From: UBA7672 sp964529555
GTDB taxonomy: Bacteria; Pseudomonadota; Alphaproteobacteria; Caulobacterales; Hyphomonadaceae
NCBI GenBank assembly: GCA_964529555.1
Contig: CAZGWV010000044.1
Location: forward strand, 1-28,143
Length of the DNA stretch: 28,143 bases
Reading direction: 5' to 3'
Positions 1 to 6,121 of this stretch are shown here, in pieces. The stretch's first letter is position 1. Each line of letters starts with the position of its first letter. A program made the position numbers and the translations under genes. A model generated the notes under the pieces. That model did not search any database. It was not told the origin of the DNA and was given only the letters and a program-made list of their open reading frames with translations.

Positions 1-37
1 AGACCTTGAAAAAACTCAAATCGTTTTCGGTCGGACT

Positions 38-95
38 CTCAGGATGAGGCCGGTGCGTGCTGGTCCATTTCCCATACCACCGGCCTCATCCTGAG
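38..95. repeat. 18-bp perfect inverted repeat
   Basis: Positions 38-55 (CTCAGGATGAGGCCGGTG) are the exact reverse complement of 78-95, separated by 22 bp. The right arm is also the left end of the palindromic unit at 78-130, so the left arm looks like the remnant of a second, inverted unit whose core has decayed. No palindromic core is recognisable in 1-37. The arms are seen directly; the remnant interpretation is inference. Confidence 0.85.
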
Positions 96-130
96 GTATC
101 GGCGCGCAGCGCCGATAGTCTCGAAGGATG
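78..130 (+). repeat. Palindromic intergenic repeat unit, CC/GG subtype
   Basis: The left arm contains CCTCATCCTGAG. A core palindrome follows with 9-bp arms (97-105 and 109-117, TATCGGCGC / GCGCCGATA) and a GCA loop. The right arm is TCTCGAAGGATG, where GGATG pairs with CATCC. The outer right end (expected GAGG) is missing, and the sequence runs into the upstream part of the XRE frame. It has the same architecture as the units at 556-704 and 14651-14686. Units of this form are, to my knowledge, common between genes in Caulobacterales-type genomes; they are REP-like and carry no coding capacity. Confidence 0.8.
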
Positions 131-216
131 TGCTCACCGCCCAGGCCTCGCCCACACAGCCACAGCGGGGTATTTCAAGTCAAGCTGATCGCGCTCCAGG
201 GAAGACGTTTATCGCC

Positions 217-435
217 GTGCGGAAAGACAAAGACCTCATCGCGCGGGGACAGACCGTCAGGCGTTTTCGGGAGGCGAAGGGGTTCAGCCAGGAGGAACTG
301 GCGGACCGCTCCGGCCTGCACCGCAACTATATCGGTGGCATCGAGCGCGGCGAACGCAATGCCGGCGTCCGCGCGGTCTTCAAACTCGCCCGCGCGCTCG
401 ACCTGCATCCGACGCGGTTGTTCGAGGAGGGATAA
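217..435 (+). CDS. Small XRE-family (Cro/CI-type) helix-turn-helix regulator
   Basis: This is a 72-residue single-domain DNA-binding protein. The whole length is one HTH_3 fold: a first helix around RGQTVRRFREAKGFSQ, the SQEELADRSGLHRNYIGGIE helix-turn-helix, then GERNAGVRAVFKLARALDLHPTRLFEE. That is the classic XRE pattern with conserved GxSQExLA, IExGxR and LAxALxxxP. It lacks a sensor or peptidase domain, so it probably acts as a small repressor or as part of a larger circuit that cannot be seen here. The GTG at 217 is chosen because an AGGGAAG stretch lies about 12 bases upstream and the protein then begins at the domain edge. A longer form from GTG 130 (101 residues) would start inside the repeat unit at 78-130 and add a low-complexity leader. 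Its target is unknown. No toxin or prophage partner is adjacent. It converges with the septation gene across a repeat-filled gap. Confidence 0.8.
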   Translation: MRKDKDLIARGQTVRRFREAKGFSQEELADRSGLHRNYIGGIERGERNAGVRAVFKLARALDLHPTRLFEEG

Positions 436-440
436 GCAAG

Positions 441-525
441 GTAGGGTGTATTGAACCGAAGGTGAAATGCACCATCGCGCAACACGCGCCGAAGGTGGAT
501 TTCGCTCCGCTCAATCCACCCTACG
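441..525. repeat. Imperfect palindromic repeat, GTAGGGTG...CACCCTAC family
   Basis: The left half begins GTAGGGTGTATTGAACCG (441-458). The right half is a better-conserved inverted counterpart ending CCACCCTACG (516-525). The right half is itself palindromic: GGTGGATT at 494-501 pairs with AATCCACC at 513-520 around TCGCTCCGCTC. Elements with GTAGGGTGGATTGAGCGAAGCG-like ends recur between genes in many Proteobacteria as far as I know. The left half carries several substitutions, so this copy looks old. Together with the element at 556-704 it fills the 300-bp gap between the XRE gene and yciB; no gene is supported there. Confidence 0.7.
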
Positions 526-555
526 ATTGCCGCTGCCGCACGAGTCCCCATCCCG

Positions 556-704
556 CCCTCGTGGTTCGACGGACGTAACGCCATGCGCGGCATGGCGTTA
601 CTGCTCACCATGAGGGCTAAGGCTACGGGCGTTTGCGAGAGGACCCTCATGGTGAGCAGCTTGCGCTGACGAAGTCTGCGCAAGCGTCCGTCGAACCACG
701 AGGG
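556..704. repeat. Paired inverted palindromic units able to form a perfect four-way junction
   Basis: Two 61-bp units (556-616 inverted, 644-704 direct) are separated by a 27-bp spacer. They share a 16-bp end (CCCTCATGGTGAGCAG) and a 20-bp end (CGTCCGTCGAACCACGAGGG) exactly. Their 25-bp palindromic cores differ completely (576-600 and 660-684). As a strand fold, 556-575 pairs with 685-704 over 20 bp. Hairpins occupy 576-600 (11 bp, GCG loop), 601-659 (16 bp, 27-nt loop) and 660-684 (7 bp, T-T mismatch, 3 bp, GAA loop). These segments abut with no unpaired base. The element lies between the convergent ends of the XRE gene and yciB, the usual place for REP-like elements, and may also terminate or stabilise transcripts. 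Confidence 0.9.
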
Positions 705-735
705 GCCGGGCTCGTAACTCCCGCTCAGGCCACTC

Positions 736-1473
736 TCACCCCGCCGGCGAGGCGTCCGGCGCTTCTTTCTTGTGCGCTACGGGCACGCCGCTCACGGCGG
801 TCGCCACGGCGTCCTTGCGGTCGCCCTGCTCCTTCGGGTCGGGCAGGCGGTGCTTCTGCATCATGCGTGTCAGGATGAAGACGTAGATGGCGCTGGCCGG
901 CATGATGATGGCGACCTTGAACATGATCCACACGTTCACGCCGTCCATCTGGAAGCCGAGAATGTTGTACATCGGCGGCGCGACGCCCGGCGGCGGCGTC
1001 TGCGCGAACACGAGGCGCACGACTTCGTTGCCGATGGCGGTCGCCACGAAGAACCAGGCAAAGCTCCAGGTGAACTGGTCCCAGCCCTTCTGCGTGTAAT
1101 GGAAGGTGCCTTCCATGATGTACTTGAAGAAGTTCTTCTTCATCAGGAGGCCGGCGAACAGGAAGATCGCGAAGGCCGCGTTGAACAGCGTCACCTTGAT
1201 CATCACCCACATCGGATCGTGCGTGACGAGCGTCAGGATCGAGAAGACGATGGTGATGGCGGAGGCAATCAGCGGGAAGATGGGCAGGCGCTTCAGCACG
1301 ATCTGCATCGCGATCATCGCGACGCCCGTGCCGATCAGCAGCGCCCATGTCCCGGCTTCGACATTGCCGGTGATCGCATTGACGACGAACAGCGCGACAA
1401 GCGGCCCGAACTCGCTCGCGATATTGACTGTCTGCTCCGCGTTGAACGGATAGATCTTCTTCAGCAAGCTCAT
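736..1473 (-). CDS. yciB: Septation protein A (YciB/IspZ family)
   Basis: A 245-residue polytopic inner-membrane protein of the YciB (intracellular septation protein A) family, linked in other bacteria to cell-envelope synthesis and division. Family features seen here are the N-terminal LASEFGPL-like segment (NIASEFGPLVALFVVNA), the central DPMWVMIKVTLFNAAFAIFLF stretch that matches the family's hallmark TLhDexWxxlnxxW-type region in position, and several hydrophobic segments. The start at 1473 is preferred over an upstream in-frame start because the protein then opens MSLLKKIYPF and an AGGCGAC element sits just upstream. It is longer than the E. coli protein (about 179 residues). The extra length comes from an insertion around FAQTPPPGVAPP and a charged C-terminal tail of about 35 residues (PDPKEQGDRKDAV...), probably cytoplasmic. 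In many alphaproteobacteria this gene sits near ftsY; that neighbour is not in view. Confidence 0.88.
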   Translation of the reverse strand: MSLLKKIYPFNAEQTVNIASEFGPLVALFVVNAITGNVEAGTWALLIGTGVAMIAMQIVLKRLPIFPLIASAITIVFSILTLVTHDPMWVMIKVTLFNAAFAIFLFAGLLMKKNFFKYIMEGTFHYTQKGWDQFTWSFAWFFVATAIGNEVVRLVFAQTPPPGVAPPMYNILGFQMDGVNVWIMFKVAIIMPASAIYVFILTRMMQKHRLPDPKEQGDRKDAVATAVSGVPVAHKKEAPDASPAG

Positions 1474-1777
1474 GTCGCCTGAAACACCTTTTCGCCCACA
1501 CCCGTCGCGCCGCCCCGCGTCCAGCAAATCTGAGAGCGGCGGGCTGCCCCTTCAAGTCCTATAGACCGGCGACAATCCCGTAAATATGGCGGTTCCGGCG
1601 AAAATCCGCCGCCACGGCGCTGCCGCGGGCCGGTCCAGCGGACCAGTTCAGGCGCGGATGGCGCAAATCGCGAGCGGCGCCTGCCGCCATATAAAGGAAG
1701 GACCGCATGATCTTTCCCACACTCGGGAAACCATGCGGCCCTTCCGGCCTGCGTCCGGTCTGCGTCCGCGTCCCGCC
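1474..1777. other. Intergenic region between yciB and the exported 354-aa protein gene
   Basis: No coding frame is supported in this 304-bp stretch. On the minus strand it holds the 3' end and terminator of the upstream gene (1690-1745), followed by about 215 bp that must contain any yciB promoter. No convincing -35/-10 pair was found by eye. The part at 1590-1690 is very GC-rich and without obvious repeats. Confidence 0.5.
1690..1745 (-). terminator. Rho-independent terminator after the exported 354-aa protein gene
   Basis: Read on the minus strand, GGAAGG-G-CCGCATG (1745-1732) pairs with CATGCGG-T-CCTTCC (1709-1696) over 13 bp with one mismatch. Inside it, TTTCCC (1730-1725) pairs with GGGAAA (1718-1713). 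The hairpin is followed by TTTATAT (1695-1689). It lies 33 bp beyond the stop codon at 1778. The stacked outer and inner stems make it longer than usual. Confidence 0.75.
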
Positions 1778-2842
1778 TTAGCGTGTCGGCTTGGCGGCGC
1801 CCGCCTGACGCTCCTTCTCGCGCGCGCCGGCCAGGATGCCGATCATGCCGTGATTGCCCTCGTGGCAGGCATACTCGTACCAGCCATCGGACGGATAGAA
1901 TGCAAGCTCGGCGCGCCACGGCTGGGTGTAGGTCTCCGGGTCATCGACCGCGAACTCGTAGAAGATGTCCTTCTCGCCCGTGCGCGTCAGGCGCTCCGTC
2001 ACGACGCCCTTGGCCGAGACCGGGAAGGACTGCTCGCCCGCCTGCAGCGGATTGATGTTGCGCGTCTCCATCACGAACGTGTCGCCTTCCCACCAGCCGA
2101 CGGTGTCGCCGAGCCAGGGCTTGATCGCCAGCGGACGGTGATTGCGGCGCGCCTCGTCCGCCGAAGCGAAGATCGGCACGATGCGCGCGTCATGCGCCAT
2201 CTCGACCAGGATCAGCATGTGATCCGGCGTCTGCACGAACTGGTAGTTGTTGTTGTAGAGAACGCTCAACATGCCCGGCCCGCCCGTCTGACCGAAACCG
2301 ATCAGGCAGCGCTCGGACAGCGTCGGCTCCTCGGGCCCTTCATAGGGAGCCTCGCCCGTCATGTAGACGCGGAAGCCTTCCATCTGACGCTTCATCTGCC
2401 CGGCGGGGTCGGCGTAGGGCAACTGGCCATTGGCCGGCTCGACGATGTTCGACGTGCGCCACTCGCCCTTCACCAGCGCGAGGTTCTCGCCGGGCTGGGT
2501 CCAGAACTTGTCATAGCCCTTGAGGCCGAAATCCTGGCCGCCCTTCTCGGGGGCGCCCTTGTTCGGATCGGAATAGCCGGTGTCGTTGAAATCCGGGTCG
2601 TCAGCCGAAATGCCGGCGAGGCCGGTGTTGGCGGCGATCTTTTCCGCCTCCGCCTCGGTGACGACCAGAGACTTCTGCCCCGGCGCGCGCGTGAGCGGCG
2701 TCAGCGAGGCGTTGCTCCAGATGCCGGTGAGGTCTGGTTTGCCGTCAGCGGTTCTCGGCACGTCGGCCAGAGAAGGGGCAAGGGCAGGCGTGGCGATCAG
2801 AGCGATGGCAAGCGCGGTGAGAGCGGGCTTCAGCATCCGCAT
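1778..2842 (-). CDS. Exported protein of an unnamed family with DGKPDLTGIWS and CHEGNxG motifs
   Basis: A 354-residue protein with a signal peptide (about residues 1-26: charged MRMLK, hydrophobic ALTALAIALIATPALA). The mature part opens PRTADGKPDLTGIWS and closes near YEYACHEGNHGM (Cys326, His327, His331). I recognise this pairing from uncharacterised secreted proteins frequent in Acidobacteria and in sphingomonad or caulobacter relatives; no function is established that I know of. The region from 185 to 340 is rich in Trp and Tyr and looks beta-rich. The start at 2842 has a strong AGGAGG seven bases upstream. It is transcribed alone, divergent from the methyltransferase-like pair, and ends at the hairpin at 1690-1745. 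The Cys/His cluster could bind metal or be structural; this is inference only. Confidence 0.82.
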   Translation of the reverse strand: MRMLKPALTALAIALIATPALAPSLADVPRTADGKPDLTGIWSNASLTPLTRAPGQKSLVVTEAEAEKIAANTGLAGISADDPDFNDTGYSDPNKGAPEKGGQDFGLKGYDKFWTQPGENLALVKGEWRTSNIVEPANGQLPYADPAGQMKRQMEGFRVYMTGEAPYEGPEEPTLSERCLIGFGQTGGPGMLSVLYNNNYQFVQTPDHMLILVEMAHDARIVPIFASADEARRNHRPLAIKPWLGDTVGWWEGDTFVMETRNINPLQAGEQSFPVSAKGVVTERLTRTGEKDIFYEFAVDDPETYTQPWRAELAFYPSDGWYEYACHEGNHGMIGILAGAREKERQAGAAKPTR

Positions 2843-3058
2843 GGTGGATCCTCCTGTGTCGGGCGCGTCTATCGCTGATCGCGTCTCCTGCTTCGCAGTC
2901 TACTCCCGAGTGGCCGCGTGCGGAACCCTTACCCGAGGTGAACTTTTCGAGTTCGCCCGGACTGTGGACGCGAGCTCGAACGGCCCGCTTCTCTCCCGCC
3001 CGCACAGGTGTATGGTCGCCGCCGCCAGACACCCGCCACATCCGAAATGGAGATGATG

Positions 3059-3826
3059 ATGAGCAACCGCTCCCGTGCCCTTTCCGCGTTTGCCGCCGTC
3101 CTCGCGCTTGCCGCCGGCGGTTGTGCCGCGATACCGACCGCCGCCGATTTTGCCGCCACCGTTTCGGCGGCCGGCCGCATTTCGGGCGACTATGAGCGCG
3201 ACGCCGTGCGCAAGCCTGCGGAAGTCATCGCCTTCTCGCGCATCGCACCGGGCAAGACCGTGTTCGAGATGGAGGCGGGATCGGGCTATTATACCGAACT
3301 CTTCTCCCGCGCTGTCGGATCGTCCGGCGCCGTCACCATGCAGAGCCCGAAAGAATTCGAGCGCTTCTACAAGGACGCGCTCGACGCCCGCCTCAAGGAC
3401 AACCGCCTGCCCAACGTGAAAGTGTCGTGGTCGACCTTCGACAAGCTGGAAGCCGCCGATGGCTCGGTCGATGTCGTCACCTGGTTCCAGGGCCCGCACG
3501 AGATGTGGTGCAAGGCCGCCTGCGGCAACGCCCCGATGGGCGACGCCGCCGCCGCGTTCAGGGACATCGCACGTATCCTCAAGCCGGGCGGCTATCTGGT
3601 CGTGATGGACCACGTCGCCCCTCCAGGTTCGCCCGTCACCTCGGGCAATGACACGCACCGGATCGACCCGGCCCATGTGAAGCCGCTGATCGCCGCCGCC
3701 GGCTTCGTACTGGAGGAAGAGAGCACGATGCTGGCGAACCCGGCGGACGACTATTCCAAGGGCGTCTTCGACCCTGCCGTGCAGGGCAAGACCGACCAGT
3801 TCCTGCTGCGCTATCGCAAGCAATGA
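3059..3826 (+). CDS. Exported methyltransferase-like lipoprotein (COG4798 type), copy 1
   Basis: A 255-residue protein with a lipoprotein signal (LALAAGGC, Cys22) followed by a class I SAM-methyltransferase-like fold of the COG4798 group. Visible landmarks are RDAVRKPAEVIAFSRI before strand 1, the motif-I region VFEMEAGSGYYTELFS (residues 68-83), FDKLEAADGSVDVVTWF (strand 4 region), and ARILKPGGYLVVMDHVA (the post-I KPGG loop). The usual third glycine of motif I is Tyr. RIDPAHVKPLIAAAGF and the C-terminal TDQFLLRYRK are also typical of the group. Of several in-frame starts, ATG 3059 is chosen because GGAG lies six bases upstream. A MWCKAACGNAP insert contributes two cysteines that are absent from the neighbouring copy. 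The substrate is unknown, and it is unclear how SAM would reach an exported enzyme. It is followed 37 bp later by a paralogue, probably in the same transcript. Confidence 0.85.
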   Translation: MSNRSRALSAFAAVLALAAGGCAAIPTAADFAATVSAAGRISGDYERDAVRKPAEVIAFSRIAPGKTVFEMEAGSGYYTELFSRAVGSSGAVTMQSPKEFERFYKDALDARLKDNRLPNVKVSWSTFDKLEAADGSVDVVTWFQGPHEMWCKAACGNAPMGDAAAAFRDIARILKPGGYLVVMDHVAPPGSPVTSGNDTHRIDPAHVKPLIAAAGFVLEEESTMLANPADDYSKGVFDPAVQGKTDQFLLRYRKQ

Positions 3827-3863
3827 CACCGATACCGGACAAGCGATCTCGGGAGGAGACACA

Positions 3864-4637
3864 ATGAAGACCACCACACTGCTGGCGGCAGGCGCCGCCC
3901 TGTTGCTCGCCTTCGGCTGCACGACGATGCCGGCCGGCCCTGCTCCGCTGGGCGCCGCCGACTACGCCGCTATCCTGGCCGATCCGTCGCGCCCGGCCGA
4001 CGATCTCAAGGATGACGCCGCCCGCAAGCCGGCCGAAGTGCTCGCCTTTGCCGGGCTTCGTCCGGGCGACACGATTGTCGAGATGGAAGGCGGCCGGGGC
4101 TGGTTCTCCTTCCTGATCTCCAAGGCGATCGGGCCGGAGGGCAAGCTGATCGTCCAGTATCCGCCGGAGTTCGCGTATGGCGACCCGGCCTACCAGACCA
4201 GAGTCGATGGCGGGCAACTGCCCAACGCCACGATCACCAGGACGCATTTCGACAAGCTCGAAGCGGCTGATGGATCGGTCGACAAGGTGCTCTGGCTTCT
4301 GGGGCCGCACGAAGTGTGGTTCACGCCGAAGGACACGCAGGGACTTGGCGATCCCGCCACATCCTTCGCCGAGATCGCGCGCGTGCTGAAACCCGGCGGC
4401 GAGTTCATCGCCATGGATCACGCGGCAGTCGCCGGAACGCCCGCCGCCACCTCGGCGCAGGCGCTTCACCGTATCGATCCGGCGCATGTGCTGGCGGCGG
4501 CCAGGGCGGCGGGTCTCGTCTACGTGGATTCAAGCGACATCCTGGCCAATCCCGAAGACGATCGCACCAAATCGCCTTTCGCGCCGGACCTGCGCCGCCA
4601 CACCGACCAGTTCCTGTTCCGCTTCAAGAAGCCCTGA
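3864..4637 (+). CDS. Exported methyltransferase-like lipoprotein (COG4798 type), copy 2
   Basis: A 257-residue paralogue of the preceding gene, with its own lipobox (LLLAFGC, Cys19) and a good ribosome site (GGGAGGAG before ATG 3864). It shares the same order of landmarks: DDAARKPAEVLAFAGL, motif I IVEMEGGRGWFSFLIS (residues 71-86), the nearly identical FDKLEAADGSVDKVLW, GPHEVWF, ARVLKPGGEFIAMDHA, RIDPAHVLAAARAAGL and TDQFLFRFKK. Motif I again departs from GxGxG (GGRGW). The shared motifs point to tandem duplication followed by divergence, because the body of the protein differs substantially. It could be an active methyltransferase, a SAM-binding protein or a fold reused for another role; the sequence cannot decide. 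The first 75 bp after its stop hold nothing recognisable before the DUF6438 gene. Confidence 0.85.
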   Translation: MKTTTLLAAGAALLLAFGCTTMPAGPAPLGAADYAAILADPSRPADDLKDDAARKPAEVLAFAGLRPGDTIVEMEGGRGWFSFLISKAIGPEGKLIVQYPPEFAYGDPAYQTRVDGGQLPNATITRTHFDKLEAADGSVDKVLWLLGPHEVWFTPKDTQGLGDPATSFAEIARVLKPGGEFIAMDHAAVAGTPAATSAQALHRIDPAHVLAAARAAGLVYVDSSDILANPEDDRTKSPFAPDLRRHTDQFLFRFKKP

Positions 4638-4713
4638 AACAAAGCCCGGTCCTGAAGCAAGGCACGATGGAGATACCCTCGTCTTGGAATGCGAAGCAGC
4701 CTAGGCTTCCCGT

Positions 4714-5244
4714 ATGGCAGGCAGGATTCGAATCCCCCTGGGAATGGCATTGGCCGGCATGATCGCCGCCGTCGGCGGCGCATGCTCTCCTTCCGAACAG
4801 GGCGTCATCAAGGCGCAGACGGGCGAGCCGGTGATCGTGCTCTCCGAGGGAGCGTGCGAGGCCACCTGCCCTGTCTACGCCATGACCCTGCGCCCGGACG
4901 GCTCCTACCTGCTGCACGCGGAGCGGTTCGTGAGGGACCCCGGCGTCCATCGGGGGGAACTGGGCGCAGCCGCTTGGACAAAGGCCGAGGCGGCGCTGGA
5001 AGAAGCTTCCTTCTGGACCCAGGCTCCCGAACAGACCTCCAGCACCCTGCCATCCTGCCAGCCCGACCCGCCGGTCGTCAGCATCACATGGCGGACCGCC
5101 GAAGGCCGCCAGAAGACGCTGAACTACCGGGTTGGCTGCGGGGATGCCGCGATCCGGGCAGCCGTGGTGGACCTTCGCGCCGCCATGTCGTTCCAGACTC
5201 TCATCTGGACCGATGCGCGCTTTGCCCCGGACGGCAGCCGCTAG
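4714..5244 (+). CDS. DUF6438-type lipoprotein
   Basis: A 176-residue predicted lipoprotein (MIAAVGGAC, Cys24). The mature part has VIVLSEGACEATCPVYAMTLRPDGSYLL, which matches the DUF6438 hallmark (short beta strand, Cx3-4CPxYxxxxxxDGxxxY; Cys48 and Cys52 here), then a WTKAEAALEEASFW helix segment and PPVVSITWRTAEGRQKTLNYRVGC (Cys142). The four mature cysteines could form disulfides in the periplasm. The function of the family is unknown. The start at 4714 is the first plausible one, but no strong ribosome site is visible (AGGC only). A later ATG at 4744 would shorten the signal peptide n-region and leave the lipobox intact. It is the last of three co-directional lipoprotein genes. Confidence 0.72.
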   Translation: MAGRIRIPLGMALAGMIAAVGGACSPSEQGVIKAQTGEPVIVLSEGACEATCPVYAMTLRPDGSYLLHAERFVRDPGVHRGELGAAAWTKAEAALEEASFWTQAPEQTSSTLPSCQPDPPVVSITWRTAEGRQKTLNYRVGCGDAAIRAAVVDLRAAMSFQTLIWTDARFAPDGSR

Positions 5245-5308
5245 CCTGCGGGCGCTGCGGCGTCATCGCCCGGTGGCGCAGGCCGCCATTCAGGCGTAGA
5301 ACCGCAGC

Positions 5309-5512
5309 ATGGAAGCTTTCCTGATATACGGCGTCTACATTGCCATCGGCGCAGTGTTCGTGGTCCTGGTCTTCGGGATCGTGAACCTGGTGCGCACCGA
5401 CGGTCAGGCGCGTTCGCGCTCCAACAAGCTGATGCGCCTGCGGGTGCTGGTCCAGTTCATCGCGATCGTCATGCTGGTTCTCATGGGCATCGCCGCCGGC
5501 GCCTTCCGTTAG
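5309..5512 (+). CDS. HIG1-domain twin-transmembrane protein
   Basis: A 67-residue inner-membrane protein with two transmembrane helices (about residues 4-27 and 45-65) joined by a basic loop, RTDGQARSRSNKLMRLRVLVQ. The loop holds the HIG1 signature MRxRVxxQ with the preceding NK. Bacterial HIG1 proteins, like mitochondrial Rcf1/HIGD relatives, are associated with cytochrome oxidase or respiratory supercomplexes; this is family knowledge and is not shown by this locus. The size is typical for alphaproteobacterial members. No oxidase genes are nearby, so any link to respiration is indirect. In many Caulobacterales and Rhizobiales such a gene precedes the cobalamin adenosyltransferase gene, and here that gene lies 610 bp downstream with one small gene between. 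Confidence 0.78.
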   Translation: MEAFLIYGVYIAIGAVFVVLVFGIVNLVRTDGQARSRSNKLMRLRVLVQFIAIVMLVLMGIAAGAFR

Positions 5513-5661
5513 CTCTCCAGAATCTTCCCGGCCCACCCCGGAATCCAGCCGCGTTCATCCTGGGTTCGGGTGGGATCGGTGAAATTTGTCCGATCGGATT
5601 ATCCAAAGCTGAAGTTGTGTCTGCGAGGATACGACTTGCTGGATACGGCGGGAGTTTGGGC

Positions 5662-6060
5662 ATGTTCGGAAGGCGCGATTTCGATTCCAGCCCGAAGCGC
5701 TTCTGGGCGTGGTTCTCGGCTGAAGCCCAGGGCATCGCCAATGTTCTCGAAGCCCTTTCGCGCGGCGAAGCCGACGCCGAATGGGCCCTCGCCACCCTCA
5801 ACACCCGCATCAAACGTGTCGATTCCACGCTGGAAGCCGATGTCGTCCGTTCGCTGGACGGTATGTGCTGCCTGACGCTGACCGGCTCGGATGCAGCGGT
5901 CGATGGCCTGATCGAGACAGCCCCGCGCCTGCGCGGCTGGCGGATTTCCCCGCCCGTCCCGGAAACCAGCCGCGTCCGCATCCCCTTCCTGCGCGCGCCC
6001 CGGCCCTCGCTGGACGTGCTCGCATCGCCGCTGACGGCGCTGCACGAGGCCTACGTCTAG
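5662..6060 (+). CDS. Hypothetical protein with an FWAWF start, resembling a longer family
   Basis: A 132-residue cytoplasmic protein with no signal or membrane segment. It opens MFGRRDFDSSPKRFWAWFSAEAQ and contains TLNTRIKRVDSTLEADVVRS, then LTLTGSDAAVDGLIETAPRLRGWRISPP. The pattern (FWxWF..., a helix, a strand pair near LTGSDAAVDGLIxxAPxLxGW) resembles longer uncharacterised bacterial proteins in which this module is followed by a second half. Here that half is missing and is replaced by a tail, RVRIPFLRAPRPSLDVLASP. It may be a naturally short member or a truncated one. ATG 5662 is preferred because GGAG lies seven bases upstream; an upstream GTG at 5617 would add 15 residues with no ribosome site. 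No function can be given. Confidence 0.6.
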   Translation: MFGRRDFDSSPKRFWAWFSAEAQGIANVLEALSRGEADAEWALATLNTRIKRVDSTLEADVVRSLDGMCCLTLTGSDAAVDGLIETAPRLRGWRISPPVPETSRVRIPFLRAPRPSLDVLASPLTALHEAYV

Positions 6061-6121
6061 GCTTTCCGGTTCACCATAGGCCTGCATTGACCGCACCCGC
6101 AGCACGGTGCGAAATTGCCTC

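Noticed and set aside
38..704. CRISPR array in the repeat-rich left end
   Set aside because: The repeats are few, inverted and palindromic with variable cores and irregular spacing. There are no regular spacers and no cas genes.
1586..2878. Long plus-strand open frame (430 codons) opposite the exported 354-aa protein gene
   Set aside because: It is the antisense shadow of a gene with a signal peptide, strong ribosome site and terminator. Its translation is rich in Arg, His and Ala with no family motif, as expected in high-GC DNA.
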